Below, piece by piece: positions 1-6,078 of a stretch of 6,145 nucleotides of DNA (position 1 is its first letter; each line of letters opens with the position of its first letter). The notes beneath the pieces were generated by a model. That model was not told where the DNA came from. It saw only the letters and a list, made by a program, of their open reading frames with translations, and ran no database searches. The stretch covers positions 1-6,145 of the forward strand of contig CALIZH010000085.1 in NCBI GenBank assembly GCA_938028585.1, given 5' to 3'. This DNA is from an uncultured Actinomyces sp. (lineage in GTDB: Bacteria > Actinomycetota > Actinomycetes > Actinomycetales > Actinomycetaceae). The position numbers and the translations under genes are program-made.

Positions 1-875
1 TCAATAAACTCACTCGACAACAGCATCGCGTATTCATCAATGAGCGAATGTTCCATCCACAGCTTCAGTGTTTCAAGATCCGTTTGAGACCAGAGCGCGG
101 TTGCATGTTCAAGGAATTCTGGCTGGGAGACGTTGAGAGTATCGACCTTATCGATGGGAAGATGCGCGGATGTGGCCCATTCTTCCCAGGGGAATGAGGG
201 ATAAGAGCTGCACAGTTCCTTCCATGTCATGGGGTGATCAGCCAAGAGCGGGTCGCGGTTCGAGACTGCATCTCGGTGGAAGGAAGCAATCTGTGTTTCC
301 AGCTCTTTCACCGCGTGAGCATGTTCAGCCGCCTGCTCCTCATCAATTCCAACAAGGGTGAAAAGGGTGGCAACGTAGGTTTCCCAGGCCTCGAGGATTG
401 GGCGATGCTGTTCCTCGCGGTAGTAGGCCTCGTCGGGAAGTGAAATACCGCTTTGGTAGATATCCAATTGGTGTTGGCTGGAGTTGTGGGCATCGGTGCC
501 GACATAGCTCCCGAAGAGGCCGCCAATTCCTTCGTAGCGGAAAGTCCCCATTAAGCGTGCGAGTTCGAGGTGTGTACTCACGCTGCGCAGGCGCTCAAGC
601 TTTCCTGCAATAGGGGAGTAGCCTGCGGCCTCGACAGCATCTTCGTCCATGAAGGTGCCGTAGAGATGGGCAATTAATTCAGCATTGTGTCCCGGGATCT
701 TGCCTGAGCTCGCATCCTCGGCAATCTCTTTTTCCCACAGCTGCGATTGATCGTGGAGCTGATTGAAAATGCCGTCCATCGGGCGATCTGCAGGAATCTT
801 GTGAGTGGCAAGCCATTGGCCGTTGATGAAGCGGTAGAAATCGTCTTGAGGGCGGTAGCTCTGGGTCTCAGTCAT
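1..875 (-). CDS. pepO: M13 family zinc metallopeptidase (neprilysin/PepO-like), N-terminal part, cut by window edge
   Basis: Reading the minus strand from the ATG at 875-873 gives an uninterrupted frame of 291 codons that leaves the window at position 1. The protein opens directly with the M13 N-terminal signature: QDDFYRFINGQWL at residues 10-22 and IPADRPMDGIF at 27-37. Further M13_N landmarks are SGISLPDEAYY (142-152) and the ELETQIA...HRD stretch (191-202). M13 enzymes are usually about 650 residues, so a little under half is present. The catalytic HExxH and ExxxD zinc motifs lie in the missing C-terminal half, so activity cannot be judged. There is no signal peptide or N-terminal membrane helix, which suggests a soluble, probably cytoplasmic endopeptidase or oligopeptidase, as in many actinobacterial members and unlike membrane-anchored neprilysins. 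It is transcribed divergently from glpA. No Shine-Dalgarno sequence precedes the ATG; a TACAGT box 6 nt upstream suggests a leaderless mRNA. The symbol pepO is a family-level name. Confidence 0.9.
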   Translation of the reverse strand, partial: MTETQSYRPQDDFYRFINGQWLATHKIPADRPMDGIFNQLHDQSQLWEKEIAEDASSGKIPGHNAELIAHLYGTFMDEDAVEAAGYSPIAGKLERLRSVSTHLELARLMGTFRYEGIGGLFGSYVGTDAHNSSQHQLDIYQSGISLPDEAYYREEQHRPILEAWETYVATLFTLVGIDEEQAAEHAHAVKELETQIASFHRDAVSNRDPLLADHPMTWKELCSSYPSFPWEEWATSAHLPIDKVDTLNVSQPEFLEHATALWSQTDLETLKLWMEHSLIDEYAMLLSSEFI

Positions 876-881
876 AGGGAC

Positions 882-887
882 ACTGTA
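882..887 (-). promoter_or_regulatory. Candidate -10 box of the M13 peptidase gene (leaderless)
   Basis: On the minus strand the box TACAGT is followed by six bases (GTCCCT) and then the peptidase ATG. A TAnnnT box at -12 to -7 relative to the A of ATG places the transcription start on the start codon, which is the known layout of leaderless genes in Actinobacteria. No AGGAGG-like sequence precedes the ATG, which agrees. No convincing -35 box is visible 16-18 bp further upstream. The short-chain dehydrogenase at 5320 has the same arrangement. Confidence 0.45.
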
Positions 888-912
888 CGTTGCTCAGACC
901 TGCGATTGCACC

Positions 913-935
913 CCCTAATGTTTAGGGATACCTAA
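913..935. repeat. Overlapping inverted repeats CCCTAA / TTAGGG / CCTAA, operator candidate
   Basis: CCCTAA (913-918), a 3-base centre and TTAGGG (922-927) form a perfect 15-bp inverted repeat. The TTAGG of its right arm then pairs again with CCTAA (931-935) across a 4-base centre. Three alternating half-sites thus lie within 23 bp. They fall about 39-60 bp upstream of the predicted start of the peptidase transcript, a usual position for a regulator site. The half-site recalls the outer arms of DtxR/IdeR boxes, but the spacing does not fit a 19-bp DtxR box. The regulator is unknown, and with such short arms chance occurrence is possible. Confidence 0.3.
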
Positions 936-970
936 GTTTCCTGCGAATGATTACATGGTAAACACCCCTG

Positions 971-988
971 TTTGCACATATGTGCAAA
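971..988. promoter_or_regulatory. Perfect 18-bp palindrome upstream of glpA, probable operator
   Basis: TTTGCACATATGTGCAAA reads identically on both strands. After a 2-base mismatch on each side, the flanks continue with near-complementary CACCCC (963-968) and GGTGTG (991-996), giving an imperfect dyad of 34 bp. A homodimeric helix-turn-helix regulator would bind such a site. It lies about 90 bp before the glpA ATG and about 96-113 bp before the peptidase ATG, so it could serve either gene; glp control is the simpler guess. It does not match the E. coli GlpR operator (TTCG/CGAA core), the FNR site (TTGAT-N4-ATCAA) or the CRP site (TGTGA-N6-TCACA). The cognate regulator is therefore unknown, perhaps a DeoR-type GlpR with another specificity. 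Confidence 0.5.
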
Positions 989-1001
989 ACGGTGTGGGCG
1001 G

Positions 1002-1013
1002 ATGTGCAGAAAC
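1002..1013 (+). repeat. Imperfect repeat of the palindrome's right half-site
   Basis: ATGTGCAGAAAC repeats ATGTGCAAAAC (980-990), differing by one substitution and one extra base. The two copies start 22 bp apart, about two helical turns, so a regulator bound at both would face the same side of the DNA. It could be an auxiliary half-site extending the operator towards the glpA promoter. The evidence is only similarity and phasing. Confidence 0.3.
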
Positions 1014-1059
1014 TCGAAAAGAGTAATGATTTAAGTGGTACATAAGCTCAAACAGAATT

Positions 1060-1064
1060 AAGGA
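1060..1064 (+). promoter_or_regulatory. Shine-Dalgarno sequence of glpA
   Basis: AAGGA lies 12 bases before the ATG at 1077 and 21 bases before the next in-frame ATG at 1086. The spacing to 1077 is somewhat long, but the second ATG would be out of range, so 1077 is preferred. Unlike the genes on either side of the operon, glpA therefore appears to have a real 5' leader. I could not pick a single convincing -10/-35 pair for glpA; AATGAT (1025-1030) and TACATA (1039-1044) are weak -10 options. Confidence 0.5.
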
Positions 1065-1076
1065 ACAGCGAACGCT

Positions 1077-2744
1077 ATGAGGACGATGGAGACCGATGTC
1101 GTAGTCATTGGCGGCGGCTCAACCGGCGCCGGCGTTGTCCGCGATGTTGCAATGCGCGGATTCCGCGCGATACTTCTTGACCGAGCCGACATGGCTCAAG
1201 GAACCTCAGGTCGCTACCACGGCCTGCTCCATTCCGGTGGACGCTACATCGCATCCGATCCAGAATCTGCGACCGAATGTGCCGAAGAGAACGCAATTGT
1301 CTCGCGTATTAATGCCGATGCTGTTGAAAGGACAGGCGGCCTTTTCGTCACGACATCCGCAGATGATGAGGAATACGCCGACCACTTCCTCGAGCGTGCG
1401 CGAGCGGCTCGCGTTCCCGCAGAAGAGATTTCCCCCGCCGAGGCCCTGCGCCGTGAACCCCGACTGGACCCCCACCTCAAGAGGGCTTTCGCGGTTGAAG
1501 ATGGAACCGTTGATGGGTGGCGGATGACATGGGGAGCAGCTCGCTCCGCTATTGCCTACGGTGCTGAGATCCTCACCTACACGCGAGCAACCGGAATTCA
1601 GCGATCGGAGGATCGCATCGAAGCGGTTTTCGCGCGCGATGAACGAACCGGCGAAGACATCCGTATCGATTGCTCCTTCGTTTTGAACTGCGGCGGTCCC
1701 TGGGCTGGACAGATTGCTGCTCTTGCTGACTGCCATGGCGTTGAGGTTGTCCCCGGTGCGGGCATCATGATCGCAATGAACCACCGCCTCTCTCAGACGG
1801 TCATTAACCGTTGTATCTGGCCCGCAGATGGCGACATCTTGGTTCCGGTCCACCCGGTGTGCATCATTGGCACGACGGACCTTAAGGCTGAAGATCCGGA
1901 TAAACTTCCGATTCTTGCCGACCAAGTTCAGCAAATGCTCGATGCTGGTGAAGCATTGATTCCTGGCTTCCGCCAATCGCGTGCTCTTCACGCATGGGCA
2001 GGTGCACGGCCGCTGATTAAGGACAGTCGTGTCTCCGAGTCGGATACCCGCCACATGGCACGTGGAATGCATGTTGTCGACCACCTGAGTCGCGACGGCG
2101 TTGATGGCATCTTGACGATTGCCGGCGGTAAGCTCACGACCTACCGCCTCATGGCAGAACGCATCGTTGACATCATGTGTCAGCAGATGGGCGAGGATCG
2201 TCCGTGCCGCACAGCGGAAGAAGCTGTTCCCGAGGCAGAAGGAAAGTCGAACTACTACATCGGCCACCGCCTCGACGAAGTCGAACACCACGGAAAATCA
2301 CCTTCTAGCGAAGAGATTATCTGCGAGTGTGAATTGGTCACCCGCGAGATGCTCGAACGCGCCATGGATGTGCTCCCCGGCGGCCAGCTTGACGACGTTC
2401 GTCGTCAGATTCGCTTGGGAATGGGACCCTGCCAAGGCGGCTTCTGCTCGCAGCGCAGTGCAGGAATTGCGCATGAGCGTGGCGATATTGACGCTCCTCG
2501 TGCGAACGAATTGCTTCGTTTGTTCCTGAAGAACCGTTGGATTGGTTTGTGGCCGATCCTCTTCGGAAAGCAGGCACGCCAGGCTGCCTTGGATAACTGG
2601 ATCCACGAAGGAACCCTTGACGTCGAGCATTTGCCCACCGCCCCCGACGCGGTTCCGCGTGAATGTGAATACTGGGATGCCCTTGAAGGCGAGGAAGAAA
2701 ACCCCACAGCTGGGGAAGAGAAGGAAGGTCATACTCATGCGTGA
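1077..2744 (+). CDS. glpA: Anaerobic glycerol-3-phosphate dehydrogenase subunit A (FAD catalytic subunit)
   Basis: GlpA oxidises sn-glycerol-3-phosphate to dihydroxyacetone phosphate with FAD and passes electrons to GlpB/GlpC at the membrane. The 555-residue product (E. coli GlpA is about 542) has the dinucleotide-binding motif GGGSTG at residues 12-17, then GTSGRYHGLLHSGGRY at 42-57, typical of the FAD-dependent glycerol-3-phosphate dehydrogenase (DAO) family. The second FAD-contacting segment AGGKLTTYR starts at residue 349. A C-terminal BFD-like [2Fe-2S] domain supplies four cysteines, C416-x-C418 and C452-x4-C457. This domain separates GlpA from aerobic GlpD. A short acidic, Glu-rich tail follows (about residues 535-553), and its coding sequence carries the glpB ribosome-binding site. 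The frame is intact with no missing motif. The stop codon overlaps the glpB start by 8 bp, so the two are in one operon and probably translationally coupled. An ATG at 1086 is an alternative start. Confidence 0.95.
   Translation: MRTMETDVVVIGGGSTGAGVVRDVAMRGFRAILLDRADMAQGTSGRYHGLLHSGGRYIASDPESATECAEENAIVSRINADAVERTGGLFVTTSADDEEYADHFLERARAARVPAEEISPAEALRREPRLDPHLKRAFAVEDGTVDGWRMTWGAARSAIAYGAEILTYTRATGIQRSEDRIEAVFARDERTGEDIRIDCSFVLNCGGPWAGQIAALADCHGVEVVPGAGIMIAMNHRLSQTVINRCIWPADGDILVPVHPVCIIGTTDLKAEDPDKLPILADQVQQMLDAGEALIPGFRQSRALHAWAGARPLIKDSRVSESDTRHMARGMHVVDHLSRDGVDGILTIAGGKLTTYRLMAERIVDIMCQQMGEDRPCRTAEEAVPEAEGKSNYYIGHRLDEVEHHGKSPSSEEIICECELVTREMLERAMDVLPGGQLDDVRRQIRLGMGPCQGGFCSQRSAGIAHERGDIDAPRANELLRLFLKNRWIGLWPILFGKQARQAALDNWIHEGTLDVEHLPTAPDAVPRECEYWDALEGEEENPTAGEEKEGHTHA
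2721..2728 (+). promoter_or_regulatory. Shine-Dalgarno sequence that sets the glpB start
   Basis: AAGGAAGG lies inside the end of glpA, 8 bases before the ATG at 2737. It supports 2737 as the glpB start over the in-frame ATG at 2542, which would add 65 residues of low-complexity, non-homologous sequence read from within glpA. Confidence 0.75.
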
Positions 2745-3984
2745 CGCAGTCGTTATCGGAGCGGGCCTTGCCGGTCTTGCTGCCAGCATCCGACTGGCAC
2801 AACGCGGAGCGAAGGTCACTCTTGTCACCAAGGGAATTGGCGGACTTCAACTGGGGCAGGGAACAATCGATGCCCTTGGATATGCCCCCGAGTTCGTTCA
2901 GCATCCCCTCGAGGCGATTGAGAACCTGGCCAATGAACGTCCTGAGCACCCCTACGCGCGACTTGGCGTGGATTCGGTCGCTCAATCCTTCGAATGGATC
3001 CGTGAACTTCTTGGCCCTGAACGCCTTGTCGGATCGCTTGACCATAACGTTCGCATCCCAACTGCACTGGGCGCTCTTCGTCCCACTGCGTTGTATCAGC
3101 CTTCGATGGAGGCTGGAATTCCGGTCGGCCAGGAATTCCTGATCGTCGGTTTTAATCGACTCAAGGACTTCTACCCGGCACTGGCAGCAGAGAATCTGCG
3201 CTTGCAAAAGGATGTAAACGGTAATCCGATTTCGGCGCGCTCTGCCTACGTCGATTTGGACGTACGCGGCGAAGAACGCGATACGACGGGAACCAATTTT
3301 GCCCGTGCGCTCGATCTGAAAGAAAACCGTGTTCGCTTGGTTGAACTGCTCAAGCAGATCGTTCGCCCCGGTGAAACGGTTGGTCTTCCTGCAGTACTAG
3401 GCCTCAATGATCCGACTGCCTGGAAAGACATCCAGGACATGCTCGGTCACCCCGTCTTCGAGATCATTTTGCAGCCGCCGTCGGTTCCCGGAATGCGCCT
3501 CAACCAGGAGCTCACCGAGATTGCGAAGGCAAACTGCCGCGTCATGTTGGGATCGTCTTTGGTTTCGTATGAGGCCGATGGCGACCAACTGCGCAGCGTG
3601 ACCATTTCAACCGCGGGACACCCGCGCACCATTGAAACAAAGACTCTGATCCTTGCAGCCGGTGGTTTTGAGTCCGGCGCTCTGGAGATTGATTCTTACG
3701 GCAACGTCAGCGATACCGTGATGGGCCTTCCGCTGACCGGTGTTGATACCACCTTGCTCAATGGTGATTTTTGGGGAAGCGAACAGCCTCTTTTCAAGGT
3801 TGGCTTCGATGTTGATGAGCACATGCGTGTGTGCACTCCGGGCGCAGGCCCCGTGTACACCAATGTGTATGCGGCCGGCGGAAACCTGAGCGGTGCAACC
3901 CGTTGGAAGGAAAAGTCCGGTGACGGAATTGCACTGGCAAGCGCTCTGCGCGCAGCGGATTCGATTGTGGAGGAACTTCAATGA
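2737..3984 (+). CDS. glpB: Anaerobic glycerol-3-phosphate dehydrogenase subunit B (flavin subunit)
   Basis: GlpB is the second flavoprotein of the GlpABC complex and relays electrons from GlpA to the iron-sulfur subunit GlpC; it is reported to carry FMN. From the ATG at 2737 the product is 415 residues, close to the 419 of E. coli GlpB. It begins MRDAVVIGAGLAGL, an N-terminal Rossmann flavin motif (GAGLAG, residues 8-13) placed as in family members, followed by a VTLVTKGIGGLQLGQGTID segment that parallels the VTRG...GSLD region of known GlpB proteins. The C-terminus has a YAAGG element and a GDGIALASALRAA helix, which match the family's closing flavin-contact region. The start overlaps the end of glpA by 8 bp, and the stop overlaps the glpC start as ATGA. 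The frame is intact. Position between glpA and glpC makes the assignment firm even though GlpB is the least conserved of the three subunits. Confidence 0.93.
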   Translation: MRDAVVIGAGLAGLAASIRLAQRGAKVTLVTKGIGGLQLGQGTIDALGYAPEFVQHPLEAIENLANERPEHPYARLGVDSVAQSFEWIRELLGPERLVGSLDHNVRIPTALGALRPTALYQPSMEAGIPVGQEFLIVGFNRLKDFYPALAAENLRLQKDVNGNPISARSAYVDLDVRGEERDTTGTNFARALDLKENRVRLVELLKQIVRPGETVGLPAVLGLNDPTAWKDIQDMLGHPVFEIILQPPSVPGMRLNQELTEIAKANCRVMLGSSLVSYEADGDQLRSVTISTAGHPRTIETKTLILAAGGFESGALEIDSYGNVSDTVMGLPLTGVDTTLLNGDFWGSEQPLFKVGFDVDEHMRVCTPGAGPVYTNVYAAGGNLSGATRWKEKSGDGIALASALRAADSIVEELQ

Positions 3985-5255
3985 GCCTGGAAATGGCACC
4001 CAGCGTCGAAGAAAGTGACGTTCTGGGGATTAACGGAGGCGAATTCGGCCTTCGGTCAACCCTGGATGCCTGCGTGAAGTGCACGATCTGTGAAACACAA
4101 TGCCCGGTCATGCGCGTGACAGATCTATTCGCTGGCCCCAAGTACTCTGGACCGCAATCTGAGCGCTATCGCAAAGATGGTCACATTGTTGACCACTCGA
4201 TTGACTACTGCTCCTCATGCGGTACCTGCTCGCTGGTATGCCCGCAGGGAGTGAAGGTCACTGAGATGATCCACCATGCGCGTACCGACATGAAGAAGAA
4301 GCAGGGGATCCCGCTTCGTGACCAGCTGATTGGTCGTACCGGCCTGATCGGCTCCGTCATGACTCCTTTTGCACCCATTGCAAACTGGGCACTGGATGTG
4401 AAGCCGATTCGTGTCGCGATGGAAAAGGTCATCGGTGTTGACCGTAACGCTCCCATGCCTCGTGCATATGGACGCACTTTTGAAAGCTGGTTCAAGAAGC
4501 ACACTCCGCTTCCTCAGTCAGGCACAAAGGGACAGGTCATCTTCTTCCACGGATGCGCCGGCCAGTACTTTGAGGTTGAAACCTCGATCCACTCCGTCTT
4601 GGTCTTGGAGCACCTGGGCTACGAAGTCCTTGTCCCGCACCACGGCTGCTGTGGTCTGGCTCTTCAGTCCAATGGCCTCTACGACGAATCGCGAAAGTAT
4701 GTCTCTCGCCTGACGGATGACTTGCGCAAGGCTAACCGCGATGCGCCGATCATCTCCTCTTCAGGTTCCTGCGGTGGCATGCTCCGTCACGAAGCTCACG
4801 ATATTTTGGGAATGGACACCCCTGAGCTCCGCGATGTTGCCTCACGTACCTGGGATATCTGCGAGTTCCTTATTGATCTTTACGATCGCGGGGAACTTGA
4901 CATGGATATGCAGCGTATCGATGTCACCATTCCGTACCACGCACCCTGCCAGCTCAAGTCTCAAGGACTGGGTATGCCCGCCGTTGAGCTCATGAGCCTG
5001 ATCCCCGGTGTGACGGTGAAGGAATCCCAGCAGCCGTGCTGTGGTATTGCGGGAACCTACGGAATGAAGAAAGAAAAGTACGCGATCGCTCAGGCGGTCG
5101 GAAAGCCCGTCTTTGACTTCGTCAAGCAGGTCAATGTCGAGCTTGCAGCGTGCGATACCGAAACCTGCCGTTGGCAGATCCGTACTGCAACGGGTGCGAA
5201 TGTCGTTCACCCGATTTGGCTGCTTCACAAGGCCTACGGCCTTCCCGAAGGCTGA
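3981..5255 (+). CDS. glpC: Anaerobic glycerol-3-phosphate dehydrogenase subunit C (iron-sulfur, membrane-associated)
   Basis: GlpC binds the GlpAB dimer to the inner face of the membrane and hands electrons to the quinone pool, usually menaquinone. The 424-residue product (E. coli about 396) has two ferredoxin-type [4Fe-4S] motifs CxxCxxCxxxCP: C31/C34/C37/C41 and C77/C80/C83/C87. Two CCG (cysteine-rich) domains follow. The first has C192, C223-C224-G225 and a single-Cys SGSC ending at C264. The second has C323, C353-C354-G355 and C391-x4-C396. A hydrophobic stretch around residues 115-135 (LIGSVMTPFAPIANWAL) is not a clear transmembrane helix and could be the amphipathic membrane contact. 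CCG domains also occur in GlcF, LutA and HdrB, but the GlpA and GlpB neighbours decide for GlpC. A GGAGG sequence at 3969-3973, 7 bases before the ATG, supports the start. The ATGA overlap with glpB implies translational coupling. A strong hairpin follows the stop by 11 bases. Confidence 0.95.
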   Translation: MSLEMAPSVEESDVLGINGGEFGLRSTLDACVKCTICETQCPVMRVTDLFAGPKYSGPQSERYRKDGHIVDHSIDYCSSCGTCSLVCPQGVKVTEMIHHARTDMKKKQGIPLRDQLIGRTGLIGSVMTPFAPIANWALDVKPIRVAMEKVIGVDRNAPMPRAYGRTFESWFKKHTPLPQSGTKGQVIFFHGCAGQYFEVETSIHSVLVLEHLGYEVLVPHHGCCGLALQSNGLYDESRKYVSRLTDDLRKANRDAPIISSSGSCGGMLRHEAHDILGMDTPELRDVASRTWDICEFLIDLYDRGELDMDMQRIDVTIPYHAPCQLKSQGLGMPAVELMSLIPGVTVKESQQPCCGIAGTYGMKKEKYAIAQAVGKPVFDFVKQVNVELAACDTETCRWQIRTATGANVVHPIWLLHKAYGLPEG

Positions 5256-5266
5256 GATTTAAAGAG

Positions 5267-5306
5267 TATCCCCGGGCGGCGCGCAGACGATGCGCCCCCG
5301 GGGATA
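5267..5306 (+). terminator. GC-rich hairpin after glpC, probable operon terminator
   Basis: TATCCCCGGG (5267-5276) pairs perfectly with CCCGGGGATA (5297-5306). After a one-base bulge (C5277) the stem continues with GGCGC (5278-5282) against GCGCC (5292-5296), plus a G-U pair, closing a loop of about 7 bases. That gives roughly 16 pairs, mostly G-C. It starts 11 bases after the glpC stop. The 3' side (TTACTGTTACCCC) is only weakly T-rich, which is common for actinobacterial terminators; the opposite strand continues with CTCTTTAAATC. Termination of glpABC is inferred. Attenuation of read-through into the downstream gene is an alternative. Confidence 0.65.
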
Positions 5307-5307
5307 T

Positions 5308-5313
5308 TACTGT
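5308..5313 (+). promoter_or_regulatory. Candidate -10 box of the SDR gene (leaderless)
   Basis: TACTGT is followed by six bases (TACCCC) and then the ATG at 5320. This TAnnnT-N6-ATG arrangement puts the transcription start on the start codon, and no Shine-Dalgarno sequence is present. The spacing is identical to that of the M13 peptidase gene (TACAGT-N6-ATG). The upstream 17 bp lie in the terminator hairpin and show no -35 box, so the promoter would rely on the -10 element. Confidence 0.4.
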
Positions 5314-5319
5314 TACCCC

Positions 5320-6078
5320 ATGAGTACCTCTCGCCGTGTCGTTGTCACAGGAGCTTCCAGTGGAATCGGGGAAGCAACCGCCCGTCTTCTGGCTGAACAT
5401 GGATGGCAGGTCGTTGCCGTAGCCCGACGCCGCGAGCGCCTAGAGGCCCTTGCTGATGAGATTGGTTGCGAGTATTGGGCAGCTGATCTTAGCGATCAGG
5501 CCCAGGTAGAAGAGATGGCTGCGCGCGTCTTGGAGGGCGGCCCCGTTGACGCGCTGGTGAATAACGCCGGCGGAGCTATCGGTGTTGATCGGGTCGCCGA
5601 CGCAGATCCCGCACGGTGGAGCGCAATGTTTGAGCACAATGTCCTCACGGCTTTACATTGCACGCGCGCATTTCTCCCCTCGATGCGCGAGCGGGGAGGG
5701 GACCTTGTCTTTCTGACCTCGACCGCCGCCCATGACACCTATCCGGGAGGCGGCGGTTACGTTGCAGCTAAACACGCTGAACGCATTATTGCCAATACCC
5801 TGCGCCAGGAACTGGTGGGTGAACCCGTGCGTGTGATTGAAATTGCCCCAGGTATGGTGCGGACTGAAGAATTTTCTCTCAATCGCCTAGGCTCCCAAGA
5901 AGCTGCCGACCACGTCTACGAGGGGGTGGCCCAGCCGCTTATCGCTGAGGACATCGCCGAGGCGATCGTGTGGACCCTGGAGCGGCCACGTCACGTCAAT
6001 ATCGATTCGATGATTGTGCGCCCGGTTGCTCAGGCGACGAATACTCTTGTGGCTCGGACTACTGCGCCGGGCGCCTAG
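5320..6078 (+). CDS. SDR family NAD(P)-dependent oxidoreductase (classical, YdfG-like)
   Basis: The 252-residue product is a classical short-chain dehydrogenase/reductase of standard length. The cofactor motif TGASSGIG is at residues 10-17 and NNAG at 81-84. The catalytic tetrad is N107, S134, Y147 and K151 (YVAAK). The PG motif that follows the active site is at 177-178. Consecutive arginines after the second strand (VAVARRRER, 32-40) favour NADP(H). The C-terminal HVNIDSMIVRPVAQ (225-238) resembles the VNIN...P..Q ending of YdfG-type enzymes, which act on 3-hydroxy acids such as serine or 3-hydroxypropionate/malonic semialdehyde; the actual substrate cannot be read from sequence. The start at 5320 is chosen over the in-frame ATG at 5290 because residue 1 then lies just before the first strand, and the earlier ATG sits in the loop of the hairpin. 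It is separated from glpABC by that hairpin and is probably transcribed on its own. Confidence 0.9.
   Translation: MSTSRRVVVTGASSGIGEATARLLAEHGWQVVAVARRRERLEALADEIGCEYWAADLSDQAQVEEMAARVLEGGPVDALVNNAGGAIGVDRVADADPARWSAMFEHNVLTALHCTRAFLPSMRERGGDLVFLTSTAAHDTYPGGGGYVAAKHAERIIANTLRQELVGEPVRVIEIAPGMVRTEEFSLNRLGSQEAADHVYEGVAQPLIAEDIAEAIVWTLERPRHVNIDSMIVRPVAQATNTLVARTTAPGA

Noticed and set aside
913..935. DtxR/IdeR iron box
   Set aside because: Only the outer TTAGG/CCTAA arms match. The centre is 4 bases rather than the 9 of the 19-bp consensus.
971..988. E. coli-type GlpR, FNR or CRP site
   Set aside because: The palindrome lacks the TTCG/CGAA core of GlpR, the TTGAT/ATCAA arms of FNR and the TGTGA/TCACA arms of CRP.
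955..1045. Two tiny open frames in the intergenic region (955-1026, 23 codons; 980-1045, 21 codons), possible leader peptides
   Set aside because: Neither has a ribosome-binding site or a meaningful composition, and both run through the palindromic operator candidate. There is no attenuator hairpin before glpA.
1206..2291. A 361-codon open frame on the minus strand
   Set aside because: It is antisense to glpA in a G+C-rich gene, has no recognisable motifs and no ribosome-binding site. The plus-strand frame has all expected GlpA motifs.
2542..2736. Longer glpB starting at the ATG at 2542
   Set aside because: It would overlap glpA by about 200 bases and add 65 unrelated residues. The flavin motif is correctly placed from the ATG at 2737, which has a good Shine-Dalgarno sequence.
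2338..3207. A 289-codon open frame on the minus strand across the glpA/glpB junction
   Set aside because: It is antisense to two well-supported genes, with low-complexity Arg/Ser-rich composition and no family resemblance.
5290..5319. Longer SDR starting at the ATG at 5290
   Set aside because: That ATG lies in the terminator hairpin loop and adds ten residues (MRPRGYYCYP) ahead of the first strand. The ATG at 5320 fits classical SDR N-termini and the -10 box.
6064..6074. GCGCC-G-GGCGC dyad at the end of the SDR gene as a terminator
   Set aside because: It is only 5 bp per arm with a 1-base centre, inside the coding sequence and without a T-run; it cannot form a stable loop.
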